Assembly (NCBI GenBank): GCA_016201905.1
Contig: JACQBQ010000055.1
Coordinates: 1 to 46,022 of the forward strand
Direction: 5' to 3'
Source: Candidatus Melainabacteria bacterium
GTDB lineage: Bacteria; Cyanobacteriota; Vampirovibrionia; 2-02-FULL-35-15
DNA: 46,022 bases
Positions 10,064-18,647 of the stretch are shown piece after piece (position 1 is the stretch's first letter; each line of letters opens with the position of its first letter). Under the pieces are notes generated by a model, which worked only from the letters and a program-made list of their open reading frames with translations, was not told the DNA's origin and did no database searches. The translations under genes were made by a program, and so were the position numbers.

Positions 10064-12226
10064 TTATTGAGCTTGTTCTAAACGTGCTCCCCAGATATAA
10101 ACCTTTTGCAGATTCTGTCCACTAAAGCCACCAAGGTAAATAATTTTATTGCTGTTAATAAAACTTGGATTACTTGTCAAAGTAAATTTTTGCCAGACAG
10201 GAGTTATAGTTACGTTATTATAAATAACTTTCTCGAGATACTCTAAGTAACTATTATTAGCAAATATGTATGAGTTAAAAGTAGTTTCACTTGCACCGAT
10301 TCCGATTGGCAAAGTCACGTTGCCAGAGTCTGTTCGCATCCAGACACTGAATGTAAGGTTTTTACCTGCTCCAACCATTGAATCAAATGAAACAGAATTT
10401 TTTCCATTTGCATAAGATTCTATGTCAAGAAAAGTAGAATCAGATAAAATATTCTCAGGATCAGGTGCTACATTTGCTTTTGTTTTACTTTCATACCAGT
10501 TATCATATCTTTGCCATCCACTAGTAGAGTGTTTAAAGTTAAATCTCAATGTCTGCGGTATAAGATTTCCACTAGCATTTACATCATCTCTTTTTGGAGT
10601 GGATATTACTGGTTCACTTGGAAGCTGTCCTGCTTGAATTACTGGTGCTGCCTCTGGAAGGTAAACTCCTGGAGCAGGGATAAATGGATCTGTTTCTGCT
10701 TTTAAAACTTTTGTAGTGCCAGCTTCAGCTTTTACAGTAATTGATGCTATTCCACCTGTAAGCTTGTTGTTTGGCGGGTTTGGCGTACTTGTTCCATCAG
10801 GATTAATTGTTAAAAGTTTTACATTAGTCCCATCCGGGATAAATTGACCTGTTACTTCTACTGTTTGATCACCTGCATATGTATAGTCTAGTGATAAGTC
10901 TGGAGTTGTAGTAAGACCTTTTGGATTTACCACATTATTTCCTGCGATTTTTGTTATTGCAAGATTTGCAACTTTTACTTGCTGCAGCGGTTTATCTTCA
11001 TGGGTAGTTAAATTGTTTATAAGTAGAATCCTAGTTGGTTCGACCACATATAAATTATTTGACTTATCTACCAGAAGAGAGCTTGGAGACTGCAAAGATA
11101 TAGATTTTAAAGATTTAAATTCTCCAAATGACAATGATTCGGTACCACTGCCAATTACAGTTGTAATTAATCCACTATCTTTTAATATTTTTCTTATTCT
11201 ATTTGTTCCGCTGTCAGCTATGTATGTATCTCCGTTGATGTCACCACAAAGACATCTTGCACCGACTAGGTTTGCATAAGCATTTTTACCTGAGCCACCG
11301 TCACCAATGTCATCAGGACTTCCTGTGCCGTCTCCGATAAATGCTTCCTGTGTAAAAGTGTCATTGTTTGGGATGAGCTTTGTGGTGTAGTAAGACCAGG
11401 TCGAATTTTGATAATCCTGGGTTAGCAAAAAACATGTGTTACTGTGATCAAATGCTAACCCCTGCAGTTTTAAATAAGGTGAAGAGGATAAAGTTACTGC
11501 AGGAGTATAGCCAATGCTACTGAGTCCACTTACCCCTGCAAAAATATTCCCACTTTTTGTCAGAGGATCAAACTTAATTACTACCGAACCATTATTAGTT
11601 AAAGTGCCAGAGATATAAATAAATCTGTCATTGTCATAACTTAAGCTATTTAAAGTAAAGGTAGTGTTGGTTAAAGTTGGTGATAAAAAATAATCATTTA
11701 CTTTAAAAACTTCTTTTATCGTGCTGTCTTTAAAGGAAGCCTTTAATATTCTCGGAGATAGATTTCCATTTTTGTCTGTAGAGTCAAGGATAAAAATATT
11801 TCCATATTTATCAAAGGTGAAATCAGTTAATTTGTATAAGCTTGCATTGCTAAATGTGACAGGTGTTGAATAATCTATTACAGAAGAACTTTTTGGTTTA
11901 CCAATTACTTTATATACTTTTCCACTTTGTAGGTTAATTTTCCCAATTACTTTTAAGACAGTATCAAAAAAGTAAATGTTTTCTTCAAGAGGATCTAATT
12001 GTACTGATTTTAGCCCCCCAATATATGCGTCTTCTTTTTTAATTCCATCTGGATATAAAGTGTAATAGTCTCCGTTGCCTGTTTTTGCATATAGTGTAAC
12101 CTTAGCTGTAGAAACTGTTTGTGCAGAAGCTTTTGGCATGTAAATTGCAAATAGCAAAATAACATGAATAAAAGTAAGACCAAGTAATAAGCAAACGGTT
12201 AGTTTTGATTTTTTATAAACCTTCAT
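10064..12226 (-). CDS. Secreted NHL-repeat beta-propeller protein with C-terminal lectin-like module
   Basis: An exported protein of about 720 residues. The ATG at 12224-12226 is preceded by AAGGAGT at good spacing and begins a signal peptide (MKVYKKSKLT... ending ASA|Q). An upstream in-frame start at 12265 would put 13 extra residues in front of the signal and lacks a binding site. The N-terminal half has NHL-type blades, seen in segments such as GDGGSG, NGDTYIADSGTNRIRKI and PSSLLVDKSNNLYVVEPTRI, a fold used for protein or glycan contacts. An Ig-like linker follows. The last 170 residues have the pattern SVWMRT...WQKFTLT...VYIWGARLEQ, common in carbohydrate-binding (CBM4/9-like) jelly-roll modules. 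The giant PKD gene follows on the same strand, so the two may act together at the cell surface. The ligand is unknown. Confidence 0.85.
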   Translation of the reverse strand: MKVYKKSKLTVCLLLGLTFIHVILLFAIYMPKASAQTVSTAKVTLYAKTGNGDYYTLYPDGIKKEDAYIGGLKSVQLDPLEENIYFFDTVLKVIGKINLQSGKVYKVIGKPKSSSVIDYSTPVTFSNASLYKLTDFTFDKYGNIFILDSTDKNGNLSPRILKASFKDSTIKEVFKVNDYFLSPTLTNTTFTLNSLSYDNDRFIYISGTLTNNGSVVIKFDPLTKSGNIFAGVSGLSSIGYTPAVTLSSSPYLKLQGLAFDHSNTCFLLTQDYQNSTWSYYTTKLIPNNDTFTQEAFIGDGTGSPDDIGDGGSGKNAYANLVGARCLCGDINGDTYIADSGTNRIRKILKDSGLITTVIGSGTESLSFGEFKSLKSISLQSPSSLLVDKSNNLYVVEPTRILLINNLTTHEDKPLQQVKVANLAITKIAGNNVVNPKGLTTTPDLSLDYTYAGDQTVEVTGQFIPDGTNVKLLTINPDGTSTPNPPNNKLTGGIASITVKAEAGTTKVLKAETDPFIPAPGVYLPEAAPVIQAGQLPSEPVISTPKRDDVNASGNLIPQTLRFNFKHSTSGWQRYDNWYESKTKANVAPDPENILSDSTFLDIESYANGKNSVSFDSMVGAGKNLTFSVWMRTDSGNVTLPIGIGASETTFNSYIFANNSYLEYLEKVIYNNVTITPVWQKFTLTSNPSFINSNKIIYLGGFSGQNLQKVYIWGARLEQAQ

Positions 12227-12425
12227 TTTAATAGACTCCTTTATTTTTAAATTGTTGACAGTCAAAATATTTAATCAAAGGATATAGATTTTTTAAACTC
12301 AGGTAATCTCTCTGATTCAGTTAAGATGGAAACAAGCTTTTATTTTATAAAAATCAAATTTTATACAATAAACAAAATATGTGAGATGAAAATCTAAAAA
12401 CTTATCTAAGATAAAATCTCTGAAT

Positions 12426-12440
12426 GTAGCTTTTGGTTAC
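12426..12440. promoter_or_regulatory. Degenerate copy of the operator-like dyad
   Basis: GTAGCTTTTGGTTAC matches the perfect dyad at 12512-12526 in 13 of 15 positions and lies 86 bp upstream of it, on the side of the divergent NHL gene. The right half-site GGTTAC is intact and the left half is degenerate. It could be a second binding site for the same regulator; this is inference. Confidence 0.4.
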
Positions 12441-12511
12441 ATTAACTTATTTGCTTTTTAAGATCTTTTTTCAAATTATTTTTTCAAAAGTGTTTAGAAA
12501 TATAAAGTGAT

Positions 12512-12526
12512 GTAACCTTTGGTTAC
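12512..12526. promoter_or_regulatory. Perfect operator-like dyad upstream of dinD
   Basis: GTAACC-TTT-GGTTAC is a perfect 6-3-6 inverted repeat ending 4 bp before the -35 element of the candidate dinD promoter. Its position fits a regulator site. Because dinD is an SOS gene in other bacteria, a LexA-type site is one possibility, but the sequence does not match the classic LexA boxes I know (CTGT-N8-ACAG, GAAC-N4-GTTC). Confidence 0.5.
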
Positions 12527-12530
12527 GTAT

Positions 12531-12559
12531 TTGATTAAATTGCCAAGGATAGATAAAAT
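12531..12559 (+). promoter_or_regulatory. Candidate sigma70-type promoter of dinD
   Basis: TTGATT (12531-12536) and TAAAAT (12554-12559) are separated by 17 bp, close to consensus in both boxes and spacing, and lie 32 bp before the dinD ATG. No strong Shine-Dalgarno sequence precedes that ATG. Confidence 0.5.
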
Positions 12560-12590
12560 TGATTTTGTATTAGTTGTATAGGTAGAGTAT

Positions 12591-13426
12591 ATGGCAGACA
12601 TTGAAAAAGTAAACAAGTTAACTTTTGAAAATATTAAACACATAAACAATACGGCCAAGAATATTGGTCAAGTAGGGAATTGTCAAGAGTACTTGGGTAT
12701 TCTGAGTACAGGCATTTTATACCAGTTGTTGAGAAAGCAAAAGAAGCTTGTAAGAATAGTAGGCAAAAGGTTTATGACCATTTCGAGGATATGCTCGATA
12801 TGGTTCAAATTGGCTCAGGAGCTGAAAGAGAGCTAGATACAGTTCATTTGTCCAGATATGCATGTTATTTAATTATTCAAAATGCAGATCCGTCAAAAGA
12901 AATAATAGCTCTTGGGCAAACATATTTTGCAGTTCAAACAAGAAAACAGGAAATAATTGAATCTAAGAAATATCAAGAATTAAAAACTGAAGAAGAAAAA
13001 AGACTTTTTCTAAGAAGTGAAATGAAACGTCACAATAAAATCCTTGCTGCTACAGCGAGAGAATCAGGAGTTATTGAGCCAATGGATTATGCTGTTTTTC
13101 AGGATCATGGCTATAAAGGGCTCTATGGTGGTTTAAGTCAAAAAGGCATCCATAAGAAAAAAGGATTAATGAAAGGTCAGCAAATCTTAGACCATATGGG
13201 GAGTACAGAATTGGCTGCAAATCTGTTTAGGGCTACTCAGGCAGAAGAAAAATTGAGAAAAGAAAATGTTCAAGGAAAAGAAAAGGCAAATAAGACTCAT
13301 TATGAAGTAGGTTTAAAGGTAAGAAAAACCATAAAAGAACTTGGTGGAGAGATGCCAGAAAATCTTCCAACAGTTGATAGCATTAAAAAAATTGAAAAGA
13401 AATCTAATAGAAGAATCCAAAGCTAA
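12591..13426 (+). pseudogene. dinD: DNA-damage-inducible protein D, frameshifted
   Basis: The product matches the DinD family from recall: LSRVLGYSEYRHFIPVVEKA, DHFEDMLDMVQIGSGAERE, LSRYACYLIIQNADPSK, GQTYFAVQTRKQE and LYGGLSQKGIHKKKG are family hallmarks. DinD is an SOS-regulated protein reported to inhibit RecA filament activity in E. coli. The N-terminus (MADIEKVNKLTFENIKHIN) is in one frame and the remainder from YGQEYWSSREL on is in another. The break is at about 12647-12650, where one missing base (a G between AAC and AATACGG) would restore INEYGQEYWSSREL. Repaired length would be about 278 residues, close to the usual size. From a TTG at 12680 to 13426 the frame is open (248 residues), so a shortened protein is conceivable. 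It may be a young pseudogene or a sequencing/assembly error. Strong resemblance to DinD of distant phyla suggests transfer. Confidence 0.85.
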
Positions 13427-13453
13427 TTATTTTGTGATAAGATTTTACTTCTT

Positions 13454-13783
13454 ATGGAAACGACATCGCATTCAATAAAAGTTTGTAAGGTAAGTGAACT
13501 TCTAGATGGCCAGTCCAAATGTGTTCAGGCTAATGGAAAAGACATAGCAGTTTTTAATATAAAAGGTAAGCTTTATGCTATCGATAATATTTGTATACAT
13601 GCAGGTGGAACTTTAAATGACGGAGCGATTGATGAAGAAAAATGTCAAGTGACATGTAACTGGCATGGGTGGGGATATGATTTAGCCACAGGGAAATGCA
13701 TTACTCACCCGAGACAAGATGTTTTTACGGGTACTTATCCTGTAAAGGTTCAAGGTGATGAAATATTCGTTGAGGTGAAATAG
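13454..13783 (+). CDS. Rieske-type [2Fe-2S] ferredoxin
   Basis: A single Rieske domain of 109 residues. The cluster ligands are visible as C47-x-H49 (CIHAGG) and C68-x2-H71 (CNWHGWGYD). The size and lack of a signal peptide or membrane anchor fit a soluble electron carrier like dioxygenase ferredoxins or NirD, not the cytochrome bc/bf Rieske protein. No oxygenase or nitrite reductase gene is adjacent, so the partner is unknown. glyA starts 15 nt downstream, suggesting co-transcription. No clear Shine-Dalgarno sequence is visible. Confidence 0.9.
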   Translation: METTSHSIKVCKVSELLDGQSKCVQANGKDIAVFNIKGKLYAIDNICIHAGGTLNDGAIDEEKCQVTCNWHGWGYDLATGKCITHPRQDVFTGTYPVKVQGDEIFVEVK

Positions 13784-13798
13784 TTATAAAATGAATTC

Positions 13799-15052
13799 AT
13801 GTCACTTGAAAATTTAGAAAAAGTAGATCCAGAAGTTTTTAGTTCAATAAAAAAAGAATTTAATAGGCAGCAAACCAAGTTAGAGATGATTGCCAGTGAG
13901 AATTTTACAAGCCTGGCAGTTATGGAAGCTCAAGGTACTGTTTTAACTAATAAATATGCAGAAGGTCTACCGGATAAAAGATATTATGGTGGCTGTGAGT
14001 ATTATGATCAGATTGAGAAGCTAGCTATTGAAAGAGCAAAAAAACTTTTTAGTGCTGAGCATGTAAATGTTCAGCCCCACAGTGGTGCTCAGGCTAATTT
14101 TGCAGTTTTTTTAGCAGCACTTAATCCTGGCGATACTATTTTAGGAATGTCGCTTGATCAGGGTGGACATTTAACCCACGGCTCAAAAGCAAATGTTTCA
14201 GGCAAATGGTTTAAATCTGTTTTCTATGGTGTAAATGAAAGTGGATTTATTGACTATGATGAACTGGCAAAAATAGCAAAAAATGAAAAACCAAAACTTA
14301 TAATTGCTGGAGCAAGTGCATACTCAAGAACAATTCATTTTGATAAATTTAAATCAACTGCAGATTCTATCGGTGCGTTGCTTATGGTGGACATGGCTCA
14401 TATTGCTGGCCTCGTTGCTACTGGTTTACATCCAAGTCCTTTTCCACATGCAGACTTTGTTACGACCACCACTCATAAAACTCTTAGAGGTCCAAGAGGA
14501 GGAATGGTTTTCTGTAAACAAAAATATGCCAAGCAAATTGACTCTGCTGTGTTTCCTGGGAGCCAGGGTGGACCGTTAATGCATGTTATTGCAGCAAAAG
14601 CAATAGCTCTAAAAGAAGCATTGATGCCTGAGTTTAAAAGCTATCAGATTGCTGTTGTTGAAAATGCTAAAATCTTGGCAAAAACTCTTATAAAAAATGG
14701 AATTGATATTGTAAGTGGTGGAACAGATAATCATTTATTATTGGCAGATTTAAGAAAAGTAAATTTGACAGGCAAAGAAGCAGAGATTCTTTTGGACTCA
14801 GTTGGAATTACCTGTAATAAAAATACAATCCCACGTGATCCTCAGTCTCCGTTTGTAACTAGCGGTATCAGGCTTGGTACTCCAGCCATTACAACTCGTG
14901 GGATGCGTACTAAAGAAATGGAATTGCTTGGTGAAATAATATCAAAAATTTTAAAAGATCCAAGCAGTGAAGCGGTCAAAGAAAGTACAAAACATGCTAT
15001 AGAGTCATTATGTAAGGCTTTCCCATTATATATTCAATATGCTAGCAAATAA
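13799..15052 (+). CDS. glyA: Serine hydroxymethyltransferase
   Basis: GlyA is the PLP enzyme that interconverts serine and glycine while forming 5,10-methylene-tetrahydrofolate, the main one-carbon source in the cytosol. Its 417 residues are the usual length. Hallmarks include the N-terminal [41 protein letters not shown] and the PLP-lysine segment [14 protein letters not shown] with Lys near residue 227, and a C-terminal substrate segment [14 protein letters not shown]. The gene overlaps the start of the WecA-like gene by 14 nt, indicating translational coupling. Confidence 0.97.
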   Translation: MSLENLEKVDPEVFSSIKKEFNRQQTKLEMIASENFTSLAVMEAQGTVLTNKYAEGLPDKRYYGGCEYYDQIEKLAIERAKKLFSAEHVNVQPHSGAQANFAVFLAALNPGDTILGMSLDQGGHLTHGSKANVSGKWFKSVFYGVNESGFIDYDELAKIAKNEKPKLIIAGASAYSRTIHFDKFKSTADSIGALLMVDMAHIAGLVATGLHPSPFPHADFVTTTTHKTLRGPRGGMVFCKQKYAKQIDSAVFPGSQGGPLMHVIAAKAIALKEALMPEFKSYQIAVVENAKILAKTLIKNGIDIVSGGTDNHLLLADLRKVNLTGKEAEILLDSVGITCNKNTIPRDPQSPFVTSGIRLGTPAITTRGMRTKEMELLGEIISKILKDPSSEAVKESTKHAIESLCKAFPLYIQYASK

Positions 15053-16193
15053 AATTTTATTTAATATTCAATTTGTTCAAGCTGCAGCTTTTTTATGTGC
15101 TCTTACAATCGCTTATCTACTAACACCTTTAATTCAAAGTCGTGCCATGAAGCTTGGACTTTTGGATAAACCTTCTGAGAGAAAATTACATGATAAGCCA
15201 ATCCCACGGCTTGGAGGAGTTAGTGTTTTTGCAAGTTTATTTTTAACTTCTCTTTTGTTTTTGTCAGCATACTGGTCTTATAGACATAATTTATTTTCGA
15301 CTTTTACTCTTCTTGGCATTTTTTCTGGCGGAACAATTATATTTTTTCTGGGGCTATTGGATGATATAGAACCTTTATCTCCGGTTTTAAAACTTTTAAT
15401 TCAGATCTTAGCTGCTTCTGTTGCATGGTTTTTAGGAATTAAAATTTTATACCTGGCAAATCCCTTCTACCATGCTGATTTCTACTTTTTTAAGTTTTCT
15501 ATGGGTGGACAGTCAATTCACTTCACCCCTTTGGTAAGTTACTTTCTTACTCTTATGTGGATAGTTGTGATTACTAATGCTGTAAATCTTGTGGATGGCA
15601 TGGATGGACTTGCAACAGGTGTTTCTTTAATTAGTGCAATAGCAATATGGGCAGTTTCAGTTGATTATAGGATTAACCAGCCAGCTGGAGCTTTAATGGC
15701 AGCTACTTTAGCTGGTGCTCTTTTAGGTTTTTTAAGATGGAATTTTAATCCAGCGCGAATATTTTTAGGTGATTCAGGTGCTTATCTAACTGGCTTTTTT
15801 CTTTCGGCTCTTGCTATTTCATGTGTTACAAAAAAAATAGCAGTTGCAGTTATTGCGCCGGTACTATTTCTAATTTTTGCTTTTCCTATTGGAGATACCC
15901 TCTTTGCAGTTATTAGAAGAACATTAAGCAGAAAATCAATTTTAGAACCTGATAAAGGACACCTGCATCATAGAATGCTGGCATTTGGATTTTCTCAAAA
16001 AATTGCCTCTTATCTTTTATACCTTCTTTCTGCTTTACTTGGCTTACTTGCAAGTTATTTAATTAGTCTAAGATCATCCTGTAGGTTTTTAATTTTATCT
16101 CTGGTAGTGATATTTATTGCTTTGTTTTATGCATGTATCATTAACTGGCGCAGACAAAAAATATTTAGAAATTTGTTTATGAAAACTAAGTAG
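15039..16193 (+). CDS. wecA: Undecaprenyl-phosphate N-acetylglucosaminyl-1-phosphate transferase (WecA/TagO family)
   Basis: A polytopic membrane enzyme of the MraY/WecA superfamily, expected to transfer a HexNAc-1-phosphate from a UDP-sugar to undecaprenyl phosphate at the inner face of the membrane, the first step for O-antigen, capsule or teichoic-type glycans. Visible motifs are [12 protein letters not shown] near the N-terminus, the catalytic Asp motif [33 protein letters not shown] and the C-terminal [10 protein letters not shown] typical of WecA/TagO rather than MraY. There are about ten hydrophobic segments in 384 residues. The ATG lies inside the end of glyA (14-nt overlap). The sugar specificity cannot be read from the sequence. 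Confidence 0.9.
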   Translation: MLANKILFNIQFVQAAAFLCALTIAYLLTPLIQSRAMKLGLLDKPSERKLHDKPIPRLGGVSVFASLFLTSLLFLSAYWSYRHNLFSTFTLLGIFSGGTIIFFLGLLDDIEPLSPVLKLLIQILAASVAWFLGIKILYLANPFYHADFYFFKFSMGGQSIHFTPLVSYFLTLMWIVVITNAVNLVDGMDGLATGVSLISAIAIWAVSVDYRINQPAGALMAATLAGALLGFLRWNFNPARIFLGDSGAYLTGFFLSALAISCVTKKIAVAVIAPVLFLIFAFPIGDTLFAVIRRTLSRKSILEPDKGHLHHRMLAFGFSQKIASYLLYLLSALLGLLASYLISLRSSCRFLILSLVVIFIALFYACIINWRRQKIFRNLFMKTK

Positions 16194-16206
16194 AGGCTTA
16201 GTTAAC

Positions 16207-16228
16207 GTTTCCCACCTAATTTTTCTTA
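16207..16228 (+). repeat. 22-bp direct repeat, left copy, upstream of the radical SAM gene
   Basis: The 22-base stretch beginning GTTTCCCACCT and ending TTTTTCTTA recurs at 17361-17382 with one mismatch (A/G at position 12). The two copies lie on the two sides of the radical SAM gene, in the same orientation. Confidence 0.6.
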
Positions 16229-16358
16229 ACCATGGGTTGAAAGCTGCTTAAAAATTAGCTAATAAAGCTCCTTTGGCTGTATCACCTTTTTATTAATTCT
16301 TGCTTCAGTTACAATTTAACTAAATTTTAGGACTATTGAACCGTAAGTTTTTTTCATT

Positions 16359-17333
16359 ATGAAAGTACAAGGACTAAATGTAATTGATCCAATTGCACAC
16401 GGCGAAAAAGTACGTGAACGTGTTTATAATAACTTGACTAATCAACGCTTAGTTAGGAGATTGAGAGAAGGAAGATCTTATAATGGTTCTACTACTATTG
16501 ATGTAATTGGCTGCAATATGCTCTGTTCATATTGTTATGTAGATGATTCGTTTTTAACTGGTAAACCAAGTCCTAAAAATATGCTCGGCAAAGAAAGTAA
16601 AAAAGGTACAGTAAAACCTTATACTCCACGAGAATTAGCTAATGAGACAAAATTGTTTATTGAGGAGAATAAAACTCCAAAACGAATTCAAATAACAGCT
16701 GCAGAACCATTTTTAACACCAGAATGGACAATAGATCTCATACGTGAATTAGCCCCATTTATTAGAAAAAACAAAGAGCACATTTGGATTGATACAAATG
16801 GTTTAGACATTGTTAAAAATCCTGAGATTCTAAAAAAATTAGAAGATTATAAAGATATTCTTAGAATATTTATTTCATCTAAAAATTCACCAGAGCACTA
16901 TGCTCAAATGACAAGAGTAGATCCAAAGTATGAAGACACTGGATTTAAGTGCATTGATAAACTTTGGGATAAAGAATATTCTGCATATTTACAAGCAATT
17001 GCAGCTCTGTTTTTCCCGGAAACATTTGAATGGTATGAACAAAGGCTTTCAAAGCTGCATAAAGCAGCACCTCTTTTATTGGATTTAGATAGATTGTCAT
17101 ATCTCCCTTTAGATCGTATACGAAGTGGTTTACAATCAACTGGTTTGTGGGACATAAGACAAAAAGATACTAAGGTAGAAAAAGCCTGGCAAGAGTTTTT
17201 AGAAGAACATTATGGTAAAGAAATTGAGAGACTATTCAGTGTAGATTTTTTTGAAAAGGATGAAGCGTTAGTTAGAAACTTGATTTTTGAAAATAAACCG
17301 ATTGAGGAATGTCATCTTTTTAAACAGAGCTAA
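16359..17333 (+). CDS. Radical SAM protein of unknown function
   Basis: 324 residues with the radical SAM signature C52-x3-C56-x2-C59 (CNMLCSYCY), which binds a [4Fe-4S] cluster and S-adenosylmethionine. The usual GGEP strand appears as ITAAEPFLTPEW, with Ala-Ala in place of Gly-Gly, followed by a conserved-looking WIDTNGLD strand. A C-terminal part of about 100 residues is helical and has no further Cys cluster (a single Cys in EECHLF near the end). The pattern recalls activase-like or archaeal-type radical SAM proteins, but the substrate is not recognisable. It stands alone between a plus-strand and a minus-strand operon and is flanked by a 22-bp direct repeat, so it may have been acquired as a unit. 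Confidence 0.85.
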   Translation: MKVQGLNVIDPIAHGEKVRERVYNNLTNQRLVRRLREGRSYNGSTTIDVIGCNMLCSYCYVDDSFLTGKPSPKNMLGKESKKGTVKPYTPRELANETKLFIEENKTPKRIQITAAEPFLTPEWTIDLIRELAPFIRKNKEHIWIDTNGLDIVKNPEILKKLEDYKDILRIFISSKNSPEHYAQMTRVDPKYEDTGFKCIDKLWDKEYSAYLQAIAALFFPETFEWYEQRLSKLHKAAPLLLDLDRLSYLPLDRIRSGLQSTGLWDIRQKDTKVEKAWQEFLEEHYGKEIERLFSVDFFEKDEALVRNLIFENKPIEECHLFKQS

Positions 17334-17356
17334 AATCTTGGAAACCTGGTGTAACA

Positions 17357-17377
17357 AGGTGTTTCCCACCTGATTTT
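17357..17377 (+). terminator. Weak terminator-like hairpin after the radical SAM gene
   Basis: AGGTG (17357-17361) can pair with CACCT (17367-17371) across a five-base loop and is followed by GATTTTT. The stem is short. It sits in the 79-nt gap between convergent genes and overlaps the right copy of the 22-bp repeat. Confidence 0.3.
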
Positions 17378-17382
17378 TCTTA
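17361..17382 (+). repeat. 22-bp direct repeat, right copy, downstream of the radical SAM gene
   Basis: Same sequence as 16207-16228 with a single A-to-G difference. It begins 28 nt after the radical SAM stop codon. The two copies bracket about 1.1 kb containing that gene alone. Confidence 0.6.
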
Positions 17383-17412
17383 GAGAAAGCCAAATAGACT
17401 CTGCTTACTTGC

Positions 17413-18435
17413 TTAATACCCAGGATCAGCTCCAGGATCAAGATTAAAATTACCCTGATTAAAAAGAAAATCATAAGGAAGTTGTCCAGGCGCAGGAAGA
17501 CCTCCTGGTTGAAGAGGGTTATTTCCATAAGGTATAGAGCTTGGGTTTTGTTGATATCTGTAATTTGGCTGTGGAAGAGGTTGTTGTGGTATGGCAAGTT
17601 GACGAGGGATCTTTACTGTTACAGGGTTTCCTGAACCATCTTTAACTACTTCACCAGTTAGTTCATTAATTAAATATCCAGTTCTTGGATCGATTGTGTA
17701 ACTTTGAGGCTGATTATTAGAGGGATTAGTTGGTGGAATTTTTTCCTGGTTTACAGGCAGCTGTGATTTTTTTACAAGGATTGAAATCCTTTCAATTAAA
17801 GACTTTTTCCTGGCTTTATAGACTTCGCTCTTTGATAATATTTTATCTTCTACATTTTCGACTCTTTTATTAAAAGGAATGTCATTGAAAGTCATATTGA
17901 AGACTTTCATTTCAATCTGACTTATTGCACCAATTACTCCTGAGTCAGGGGCATCGTATATAACCTTTGGATCTTCAATTGGATTGTTTATTTCAGTTTG
18001 CTTGGGTTCTATCTTAACTGGTTCATTTTTTATTTTTTCTTCTTTTTTTTGTGGCTCAATGGCAGCACTTAATTTGTTTATCCTGCTCTCAATACTTAGA
18101 TTTGGAGTTCTTGTACCGAATATAAATTCTTCCAGCCTTCCTATTCTTTCTTCTTTTGAGTCATTGCTAAACTTTTGATGAAGTACTTTTTCTTCTAAAG
18201 TATCTAAATTTTGTAATGAATCTTTTGCTTTTATCTCTGTACTTCCAATGTTTTTTTGTTCAACTGCTTGAGTGTTTTGTGTCTCTTCTGCAAAAACACT
18301 ATTTTGAAATTGGAATGAAATCTCTACAAGATAAATATTTAAAATGATTAATATCGGGAAAAAAAATTCTTTTTGTAAAGGACTAAAACCTTTTCTTTCT
18401 TCTGGCTTGTGCTCTTTTTCTTTTTTTCTTAACAC
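17413..18435 (-). CDS. Exported or membrane-anchored protein with RL..LE..xFG repeats
   Basis: 340 residues with a basic N-terminus and one hydrophobic segment ([16 protein letters not shown]... to VFA|EE), so secreted or anchored. Two copies of a charged helical motif are seen: [28 protein letters not shown] followed by [10 protein letters not shown], and [26 protein letters not shown] followed by [10 protein letters not shown]. The C-terminal third is Pro/Gln/Asn-rich and disordered-looking, ending in DPGADPGY. I recall this short repeat from Melainabacteria-like exported proteins, where its function is unknown. The GTG start lies inside rpsU (53-nt overlap); no other start would keep the signal segment, so translation is probably coupled to rpsU. 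Confidence 0.75.
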   Translation of the reverse strand: MLRKKEKEHKPEERKGFSPLQKEFFFPILIILNIYLVEISFQFQNSVFAEETQNTQAVEQKNIGSTEIKAKDSLQNLDTLEEKVLHQKFSNDSKEERIGRLEEFIFGTRTPNLSIESRINKLSAAIEPQKKEEKIKNEPVKIEPKQTEINNPIEDPKVIYDAPDSGVIGAISQIEMKVFNMTFNDIPFNKRVENVEDKILSKSEVYKARKKSLIERISILVKKSQLPVNQEKIPPTNPSNNQPQSYTIDPRTGYLINELTGEVVKDGSGNPVTVKIPRQLAIPQQPLPQPNYRYQQNPSSIPYGNNPLQPGGLPAPGQLPYDFLFNQGNFNLDPGADPGY

Positions 18436-18559
18436 TTGGCTTTTCGTAATGTTCTCTTCTGCGTATTTCAGTTAAGATACCTGCCTTTTGAACCTTTTTT
18501 TTAAATCTTTTTAAAGCAGATTCTAAACTTTCACCATCTTCTATTCTGACTTCAGACAA
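18383..18559 (-). CDS. rpsU: Small ribosomal subunit protein bS21
   Basis: bS21 is a small basic protein of the 30S subunit near the mRNA exit site, where it aids initiation. The product [20 protein letters not shown]... ending in [15 protein letters not shown] is typical. I place the start at TTG 18557-18559, giving 58 residues, the normal length. An AAGGAGGT lies 5 nt upstream and SEVRI then becomes the N-terminus as in homologues. An upstream in-frame TTG (18586) would translate the Shine-Dalgarno itself. The gene overlaps the start of the following exported-protein gene. Confidence 0.95.
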   Translation of the reverse strand: MSEVRIEDGESLESALKRFKKKVQKAGILTEIRRREHYEKPSVKKKRKRAQARRKKRF

Positions 18560-18563
18560 AGTT

Positions 18564-18570
18564 ACCTCCT
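18564..18570 (-). promoter_or_regulatory. Ribosome binding site fixing the TTG start of rpsU
   Basis: On the minus strand AGGAGGT is followed by AAC T and then TTG TCT GAA GTC. The site shows that initiation is at the TTG at 18559 rather than at an upstream codon. Confidence 0.8.
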
Positions 18571-18647
18571 TTTTAAATTTACCCAAATAACAGAATAATA
18601 TATTAACATGCCCTAATAAGTAGGGATAATGTAGGTAAAACTATGTT

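Larger units (their letters stand above)
12227..12590. other. Divergent intergenic region between the NHL gene and dinD
   Basis: A very AT-rich spacer of 364 bases with no convincing gene. It holds the NHL gene ribosome site, an 11-nt palindrome TTGACAGTCAA (12255-12265) close to that gene, two copies of a GGTTAC-containing site (12426-12440 and 12512-12526), and a good plus-strand promoter at 12531-12559. Confidence 0.6.

Noticed and set aside
12591-12836. Independent 81-residue gene
   Set aside because: Its first 19 residues are the DinD N-terminus and the rest is out-of-frame translation after the frameshift.
18560-18586. Nine extra N-terminal residues for bS21
   Set aside because: They would translate the AAGGAGGT ribosome site and are absent from bS21 proteins.
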